In this document: in pieces, positions 59,148 through 64,000 of the stretch
Position numbering within the stretch: the stretch's first letter is position 1
How the letters are laid out: each line of letters opens with the position of its first letter
Assembly (NCBI RefSeq): GCF_013249065.1
Contig: NZ_JABRWQ010000005.1
Span: 186,001 to 250,000, forward strand
Reading direction: 5' to 3'
DNA from: Winogradskyella litoriviva
GTDB lineage: Bacteria > Bacteroidota > Bacteroidia > Flavobacteriales > Flavobacteriaceae
Length of the DNA stretch: 64,000 bases
The notes under the pieces: generated by a model
What the model was told of the DNA's origin: nothing
Databases searched by the model: none
The model's input: the letters and a program-made list of their open reading frames with translations, nothing else
Position numbers and translations under genes: made by a program

Positions 59148-60152
59148 ATGACAATTAAAACAAAAATTACAATTTTATTAGCGGTTTTATGTGGCAGTTT
59201 TGGAAACGCCCAAGATCCTATATTCTCACAATCTAATTATATCCAAGAAACATTAAATCCTGGGTTTTCTGGCTTTGAAGATAATGATAGAATAAGTGCA
59301 GGTGTGTTAAGCAGAACGCAATGGCCAAATTTAAATCTTAAAGTGAGTACACAATATTTCTTTATCAATAAGTCGTATGAAAGTCGTTATAGTTCCGGAC
59401 ATGCACTTGGTTTTAATGCACTTTGGCAAAATGAATCGGCAACAAATTATAATTTCTACCAAGCCAACGTTAATTATATGCATCGTGTAAATTTAAATGG
59501 TGGTTGGTTTTTTAGACCAGCTATTGAGGTCGGTTTTGGATTAAAAGATTTACGTTTTAATAGTTTAACGCTTGCCGATCAAATTAATATTAATAACGGA
59601 ACTATAAATCCGGTTTCGGTAGATCCATTTAGTGGTAATACCGAGAATGTAGCATTTTTTGATGTCTCTTCAGGATTTGTATTTGAGAAAGCAGGATTAA
59701 ATAATAATACCTACTGGTTTGGTATTTCTGCCAAGCACTTAAACCGTCCTAATATTTCATTTTTAAGAGATCAAAATGTAGCTTTAGATATTTTTTATTC
59801 AATACATGGTAATTACCGCTTTCCATTTCTAAATGATTACAGAATAATGATGACGGCCAATTATATGCAACAAGGCGAATACAATAGGTTAGATATTGGG
59901 TCTTTGTTTCAAGTGAATCAGTTTTTAATGGGAATAACAGCAGTAACAAATCCGGCAAGAAATGATGATAATAGCCATTTGTTAACATCCATAAATGGCT
60001 TTTTAGGTTTAGAATACACCAATTTTAGGTTTGGATTGTCTTATGATGCTAATATTTCAAAAATTGGCAGAACTAATGGTGTTTACGAGTTTTCTGTGAC
60101 TTATATGTCTCGTTGTCGCAATTGTCCAACAAATCGAAGACGGAAACGTTAG
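59148..60152 (+). CDS. PorP/SprF family type IX secretion membrane protein
   Basis: 334 residues. Signal MTIKTKITILLAVLCGSFGNAQ; then the family opening DPIFSQSNYIQETLNPGFSGFEDNDRISAGVLSRTQWPNLN and beta-barrel strands (FFINKSYESRYSSGHALGFNALWQNES, WFGISAKHLNRPNISFL, FRFGLSYDANISKIGRTNGVYEFSVTYM), ending in a Cys/Arg-rich tail (CRNCPTNRRRKR). SprF-type proteins in the outer membrane are needed to display one partner adhesin. The start is seven bases after the giant adhesin's stop, so it is very likely that protein's dedicated partner. Confidence 0.95.
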   Translation: MTIKTKITILLAVLCGSFGNAQDPIFSQSNYIQETLNPGFSGFEDNDRISAGVLSRTQWPNLNLKVSTQYFFINKSYESRYSSGHALGFNALWQNESATNYNFYQANVNYMHRVNLNGGWFFRPAIEVGFGLKDLRFNSLTLADQININNGTINPVSVDPFSGNTENVAFFDVSSGFVFEKAGLNNNTYWFGISAKHLNRPNISFLRDQNVALDIFYSIHGNYRFPFLNDYRIMMTANYMQQGEYNRLDIGSLFQVNQFLMGITAVTNPARNDDNSHLLTSINGFLGLEYTNFRFGLSYDANISKIGRTNGVYEFSVTYMSRCRNCPTNRRRKR

Positions 60153-60548
<396 letters not shown>

Positions 60549-60883
60549 TTAAGTTTTTTTGAAGCTTTTCGTTATTTATAAAGAATTAAAGTTATAATGC
60601 TAATATATTCGACGTAAGGATTTTAGATTTAAAAATTAGTATTTATATTTGAGTTCCCTTTTAAATTCCCTTTTAACTAAAAAATTTTTAGCTCGCAAAA
60701 TTGCAGTTTAATTAGTATAATCTATGCTAATGTAGACGTGTTATACGGTGAATAAAGCATTCGTTGGTATAACAATTTATTTTTCAAACATTTTAAGTTC
60801 TTAGAAAGATGCTATCAATGTTCTGAATATAAAATAGATTAAGAGATGAAAATAAAAATTTTATTTAGATTAAATATATACAC
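60549..60883. other. Non-coding gap with tandem repeat and palindrome
   Basis: This 335-base gap has no gene. TATATTTG at 60644-60651 matches the -7 element but lacks a clear -33. Two tandem copies of TTCCCTTTTAA(A/C) lie at 60654-60665 and 60666-60677, followed by the near-palindrome CTAAAAA-A-TTTTTAG (60677-60691). These could form the regulatory region of the gene at 60884. The rest is featureless AT-rich sequence. Confidence 0.4.
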
Positions 60884-61273
60884 ATGCCAGTAAAAAAATT
60901 AGTCGAAAAAATCACAACCAAGCCAGAAGTAAAATCATATATTATAGAAGTGCTAGAGGCATTTCAAAATATGAACACCAATAAACTTAATACTTTATTG
61001 GATGATGGATTACGTTATGAAAATTTAGAAAAAAAGGAATTTATTTACCAACAGAAAAACATCTTTTCAATATTTAAAAACGCTGGAGATACACGTTTAG
61101 AATTATCTACTAATATTTGTACAGGTTGTTTATGCAGTGAGCCTGTTTTTGTTTTAACAGGTAACAAGTCGAATAAAAAATATGCTATTTATATGCAGTT
61201 TGCCAAAGGCGAAATAACTGATATTTTTAGATGTGCTGAGCAATCACAAGGCTTGGGTTTAATGCCATTTTAG
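60884..61273 (+). CDS. Hypothetical Cys-containing protein (NTF2-like size)
   Basis: 129 residues, no signal peptide: an N-terminal helical region (VKKLVEKITTKPEVKSYIIEVLEAFQNMNTNKLNTLLDDGLRYENLEKKEFIYQQKNIFSIFKN) then strands LELSTNICTGCLCSEPVFVLTGNKSNKKYAIYMQFAKGEITDIFRCAEQSQ. The helical start followed by a curved sheet fits an NTF2/SnoaL-like fold (inference). CxxCxC in ICTGCLCSE is unusual and might bind metal or be redox active. No neighbours indicate function; it is flanked by long non-coding DNA. Confidence 0.5.
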   Translation: MPVKKLVEKITTKPEVKSYIIEVLEAFQNMNTNKLNTLLDDGLRYENLEKKEFIYQQKNIFSIFKNAGDTRLELSTNICTGCLCSEPVFVLTGNKSNKKYAIYMQFAKGEITDIFRCAEQSQGLGLMPF

Positions 61274-61773
61274 TATTCATAAAATCCTAGAATTTCCCAG
61301 TTATTTAAACCAATTCGCGAGTCATCATTTTATATTCATCTTTTTGAATATGAAGTTGATTATAAGAAATATAAAGTGACTATCAAAAAAACAATCATAG
61401 TAGCGTAAAATCTGATTACATTATTGGTCAATCTAACAATGCGAAAAACGGAGTTGTTTTTTGAAGATTTAAAAAGTGAATTAAAAAAAACGATTGCAAA
61501 AAAATAATGGCAGATTAAATACCAGTTGGTAACATTGTGAGATACGAACATTCTTTCATAATAGTGCTGCACCTATTCGCTGCGCTTGGGGCTATCTCTA
61601 ATTTATTTATTAAATTAGATGCTTAACTTCACAACTAACCATAAAGGAAACTTGTAGGTGTAAATATAGTATATCCTAAGGAAATTTTTGAATTAACAAA
61701 TAATGTTAACCCTTTTTTAGTCAAAGGAATTTTAAAAAACCTTCTTTTAAAATCAAAATGTTGATTAAATCTT
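61274..61773. other. Non-coding 500-base gap with possible gene remnants
   Basis: No intact gene is seen. Short coding-like fragments interrupted by stops are present on the plus strand (for example MRKTELFFEDLKSELKKTIA at 61440-61507, preceded by FEYEVDYKKYKVTIKKTIIVA), which may be decayed coding DNA. A perfect 9-bp hairpin TCTAATTTA-TTTAT-TAAATTAGA lies at 61597-61619. The opposite-strand open stretch at 61360-61572 is hydrophobic but unconvincing as a gene. Confidence 0.4.
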
Positions 61774-62448
61774 TTAGTGGCAAATATATTTATCTATAAT
61801 ATATTTTGTTATTTGTTTCAGAGTTTTACCTGTTTCAGGATGTAAACCTAATGCCGTAAAATATTCTATTTTTTTATTATTATTCTTTCCGTACCAAATT
61901 CTAACACTTCCATCTTCGTTAAAGAATGAATAACTGCATGTTGGATTAATTTTTTTAAAGTTATTTATTCTTTCTTCTTTATATACTTTTAGTTGGTGTA
62001 AATCGTATTTTTCTGTATCGAAGTTGACTTCAATATAGTGATTTTCATTCCAAATCATCCAACGTTGTGTTGTTGCAGAATTATAAACTAATAGTCCAAT
62101 AATAAGTAATATAGAAACCATTATTGTAATTCTGTTTTTTCTTAAAAAGAGCTTTAAACTCTTATCTTCTTTTATTTTATAATCTTTATTCTTAGCTACA
62201 AATTCATTGTAATCTTTATAGTCTAGATAATGACTTAAAGCTTCTTCAGCATGTTTTTTTAAGCGAATATTTGTAGAAGTGCCGCTTTGTAACGCTTTAA
62301 ATTTTTCTCTCAAAATTCTTTCCCCATATGGTTCTTTGGTATCATTTATAATAAAATCAGAAAGGTGTTGAGATCTTGGTGAGACATGAAAAGTGTTAAT
62401 TTCTATTGCGGCTTTTTCGAAAGCATCGTTAAGTAGTTTTTTATGCAT
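61774..62448 (-). CDS. Hypothetical single-pass membrane protein
   Basis: 224 residues. A cytoplasmic N-terminal half of ~105 residues (HKKLLNDAFEKAAIEINTFHVSPRSQHLSDFIINDTKEPYGERILREKFKALQSG...EEALSHYLDYKDYNEFVAKN) has a compact helical motif ending 'YLxxKDYNEFV', seen in several uncharacterised Bacteroidota proteins. One membrane helix (RITIMVSILLIIGLLVYNS, about 108-126) is followed by an extracytoplasmic domain with Trp, Cys and mixed strands (QRWMIWNENHYIEVNFDTEKYDLHQLKVY, CSYSFFNEDGSVRIWYG). Function unknown; a sensor-like layout is inference. Divergent from the structured region and peptide gene at 62.6-63 kb. Confidence 0.55.
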   Translation of the reverse strand: MHKKLLNDAFEKAAIEINTFHVSPRSQHLSDFIINDTKEPYGERILREKFKALQSGTSTNIRLKKHAEEALSHYLDYKDYNEFVAKNKDYKIKEDKSLKLFLRKNRITIMVSILLIIGLLVYNSATTQRWMIWNENHYIEVNFDTEKYDLHQLKVYKEERINNFKKINPTCSYSFFNEDGSVRIWYGKNNNKKIEYFTALGLHPETGKTLKQITKYIIDKYICH

Positions 62449-62799
62449 TTTATTAGGGTTAATCGTGTTTTAAAGTTACTAATTTGTATTGGAAAAATAA
62501 TGGAAATTCTTGTCCAAAACCTTTCCGTATTATTTCCATTGTTTCCAAGGTATTCTTCATTCATTTGTTTAAGAATTAAATGTCGTCTTACTCGCAATAA
62601 GGCTTGCGAAGTTTAATTTTTTATTGGAACCGTGGTGTAATATCAACTTTATTGGGAAGGTAAATCACATTTACTTCACGGTTCCATACTTCCCAATGAA
62701 GAGAACTCTCTTCAAAACTTAATGGGTGTTGCTAAGCAACTAAGCTTCCGAGAAATTCTCGGACAGCAACACTATTGTCAAATTTTTAAATCAGATAAA
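62449..62799. other. Intergenic region between divergent genes, holding the structured element
   Basis: This 351-base interval between the membrane protein (minus) and the peptide gene (plus) contains a CGCAA/TTGCG hairpin (62593-62608) and the structured array at 62625-62772. No exact TAnnTTTG promoter was found for the plus-strand genes. The 62449-62590 part has A/T-rich imperfect repeats (GGAAAAATAATGGAA and TTCCATTGTTTCC) but no clear gene. Confidence 0.45.
62625..62772 (+). ncRNA. Dense array of inverted repeats, potential pseudoknotted RNA or mobile repeat
   Basis: Two long pairings interleave: TGGAACCGTG (62625-62634) with CACGGTTCCA (62677-62686), perfect 10 bp; and CTTTATTGGGAAG (62647-62659) with CTTCCCAATGAAG (62689-62701), 13 bp with one G-U. 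Order A-B-A'-B' is a pseudoknot. A GTAAAT/ATTTAC hairpin (62660-62674) nests inside. Next come GAAGAG/CTCTTC (62698-62713), an outer GTGTTGCT (62726-62733) / AGCAACAC (62765-62772) stem, and CCGAGAA/TTCTCGG (62748-62762). An alternative GTTGC/GCAAC hairpin (62728-62740) competes with the outer stem. It ends 27 bases before the small lipoprotein gene, so it may be its leader RNA; no known riboswitch is recognised. Confidence 0.5.
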
Positions 62800-62955
62800 A
62801 TGAAGAAAATATCTATAATTTTGTTTACGGTTTTCCTCAATGCTGCATTTGTGTCATGCAATCCAGAGAGTATTACGGATAATAATGTACCACAAGCGTG
62901 TTGTGGAGACGGAAGTGAAGTACCTCCACCTCCTCCAAAAGATGAAGGTGGATAA
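62800..62955 (+). CDS. Small lipoprotein-like peptide with Pro-rich C-terminus
   Basis: 51 residues starting at ATG 62800; 26 further in-frame codons upstream lie within the structured DNA and are unlikely to be used. MKKISIILFTVFLNAAFVSC is a clear lipoprotein signal (VSC). The mature part is only about 32 residues: acidic, then QACCGDG, then five consecutive Pro and an acidic tail (KDEGG). There is no room for a folded domain, so it looks like a precursor of a secreted or surface peptide. The next gene, 27 bases on, encodes an exported TPR protein, so a peptide-sensor pair is possible (inference from layout). Confidence 0.65.
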   Translation: MKKISIILFTVFLNAAFVSCNPESITDNNVPQACCGDGSEVPPPPPKDEGG

Positions 62956-62982
62956 TTTAATAATTGTTATTACTTTAGAGGA

Positions 62983-64000
62983 ATGAAATCATTGAAAACT
63001 TCATTCCTCTTTTTTGTATTAATTTTTATTAATAAACAGAATCTCTTTGCTCAACAAAGGCTTGATAGTTTAGCTTATTATTCAAACAAAGCACTACATC
63101 CCCAAAATTACAATGACCTTATTGATTCATATGATTTTTTTAATAAGGCTTACTCAGAAAGTATAGAAAACCAAAAGCCAAAGAAATCTGTCCATAATTT
63201 ATACTATATAGCCAGTGTAGAATATAAACTAGGTGACTATAATAAGAGTGAGAAATCAATTGTTAAAGCAATTAGCTTATTAGATAAATTACCTAATTCA
63301 GCATTCAAAACTCAAACAAGAAATAGTCTATATATCCTAATGGGATTAATTTATATAGAACAAAGAAATGAGTCAAAAGCAGTAGAATTTTATTCTAAAG
63401 CTTTAGAAAAAGCTGAAAACCCATTAGATAGTGCCAAAATATATAATAACATGTCATTAATATATGCTGAAATTAATGACTTCCAAAAAGTAAAACAAGA
63501 ATTAGAAAATGCATATAATTTATTACCTAGGATAGAAGATGCCTTAACTAAATCAAATATTTTAAACAATTTAGGAGCTGCTGAGAACGAACTGGATAGC
63601 ACAAAAGGGTTAGATTTATTGCTTAAAGCATTAGATATTAGAGAGTCTGTTGGCGATAACTCCACAATGTATTCCAGTTATGCACATTTATCAGATTACT
63701 ATTATAAAATCAATAATAAAGTAGAATCTAAAAAATATGCATTAAAAGCTTTTGAGCTAGCTGAGATTATTAATTCACCATCATACAAAGAGAATGCACT
63801 TAGCTTATTAATACGATTAAGCGATGATAATTATGCCAAAAAATATAAGATTTTAAATGATAGCCTTAGTAATGCCAAGCAGCAAACTAAAAATAAGTTT
63901 GCATTGATGAAATATGACGCTTCTGAAGCTAACAGAAAAGCATTAGTGGCACAATTAGAAAATGCAAGACTTAAAAATACGAGGTTAGTTTTTATCTTAT
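62983..64000 (+). CDS. Exported TPR protein, probably N-terminal part of a TPR sensor/regulator
   Basis: Open from ATG 62983 to the window edge (339 codons seen) with no stop. Signal peptide about 1-25 (FLFFVLIFINKQNLFAQ), then about six TPR units: SVHNLYYIASVEYKLGDYNKSEKSIVKAISLL, LYILMGLIYIEQRNESKAVEFYSKALEKA, IYNNMSLIYAEINDFQKVKQELENAYNLL, LNNLGAAENELDSTKGLDLLLKALDI, YAHLSDYYYKINNKVESKKYALKAFELAE. The visible end (KFALMKYDASEANRKALVAQLENARLKNTRLVFIL) is the coiled-coil/membrane transition typical of Bacteroidota TPR histidine kinases or TPR-LuxR regulators, so an output domain is expected beyond the window. Preceded closely by the small peptide gene. Confidence 0.8.
   Translation, partial: MKSLKTSFLFFVLIFINKQNLFAQQRLDSLAYYSNKALHPQNYNDLIDSYDFFNKAYSESIENQKPKKSVHNLYYIASVEYKLGDYNKSEKSIVKAISLLDKLPNSAFKTQTRNSLYILMGLIYIEQRNESKAVEFYSKALEKAENPLDSAKIYNNMSLIYAEINDFQKVKQELENAYNLLPRIEDALTKSNILNNLGAAENELDSTKGLDLLLKALDIRESVGDNSTMYSSYAHLSDYYYKINNKVESKKYALKAFELAEIINSPSYKENALSLLIRLSDDNYAKKYKILNDSLSNAKQQTKNKFALMKYDASEANRKALVAQLENARLKNTRLVFIL

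Noticed and set aside
61360-61572. 70-residue hydrophobic reading frame on the minus strand
   Set aside because: No ribosome-binding context, no family resemblance, and it lies in DNA that looks decayed on both strands.
62403-62597. 64-residue minus-strand frame overlapping the start of the membrane protein gene
   Set aside because: It overlaps the better-supported gene in another frame and lacks protein-like features.
62625-62955. Retron or other reverse-transcriptase-linked ncRNA
   Set aside because: No reverse transcriptase gene lies within reach on either strand in the window, and the downstream genes are a lipoprotein-like peptide and a TPR protein.
63390-63665. 91-residue minus-strand frame
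   Set aside because: It is antisense to the exported TPR protein, whose plus-strand frame is open from 62983 to the window end with clear TPR pattern.

Overview
The window comes from an AT-rich member of the Bacteroidota, almost certainly a marine-type Flavobacteriaceae (Olleya / Psychroserpens / Winogradskyella-like; the genus is inference). The evidence is consistent: type IX secretion C-terminal domains (types A and B), a PorP/SprF protein beside a SprB-like adhesin, lineage-specific families (DUF4252, DUF4421, DUF6495, DUF6503), LytTR regulators paired with TPR histidine kinases, and several promoters of the Bacteroidota form TTG-N19/20-TAnnTTTG. No tRNA, rRNA, CRISPR array or intact transposase was seen. 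Most of the window is ordinary chromosome.

Layout. 1-7.6 kb: end of a beta-propeller protein, an S41 peptidase lipoprotein, an ECF sigma / putative anti-sigma / double DUF4252 operon, purB with a HEAT-like neighbour, and a haem-binding-domain protein. 7.7-12.2 kb: a glycosyltransferase, then a small accessory-looking module (cupin lipoprotein, AraC regulator, acyl-CoA dehydrogenase) preceded by a structured intergenic repeat. 12.2-20.1 kb: RluA-type pseudouridine synthase, a TetR-controlled HAD/SDR cluster with two matching operators, an EreA/ChaN-like lipoprotein, a membrane protein/XRE pair, a sirtuin lacking most zinc cysteines, and TrmH. 20.1-27.5 kb: carboxypeptidase-regulatory-like protein, RGG-tailed DEAD-box helicase with a long leader, a VCBS/T9SS protein, a TetR/AhpD-like pair with matching operators, and RdgB. 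27.6-36.4 kb: S9 peptidase, DUF4421, HPF, RlmH, NadC, YihY and a LytTR/TPR-kinase pair. 36.6-42 kb: a run of small exported proteins, then PriA. 42.2-48.7 kb: LytTR regulator, rpsF-rpsR-rplI, GDPD lipoprotein, DUF6495, an FtsX/MacB-type permease and HisS. 48.7-60.5 kb: a surface/T9SS block with a 1403-residue LamG/TSP3 protein divergent from a 1955-residue PKD/Ig/SprB-repeat protein followed by PorP/SprF.

60.5-64 kb is the least ordinary stretch. It holds orphan small proteins, long non-coding DNA, and at 62.62-62.78 kb a dense array of perfect inverted repeats whose first two long pairings interleave (a potential pseudoknot). This sits just upstream of a 51-residue lipoprotein-like peptide ending in a proline/acidic tail, followed by an exported TPR protein that runs off the window. 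The structured DNA plus peptide plus TPR sensor is the best candidate here for an undescribed system, possibly peptide signalling; that function is inference.

Two regulatory themes recur: TetR genes whose own upstream region and that of the downstream gene carry the same palindrome, and strong hairpin terminators between convergent genes, one of them built into the coding end of the opposing gene.
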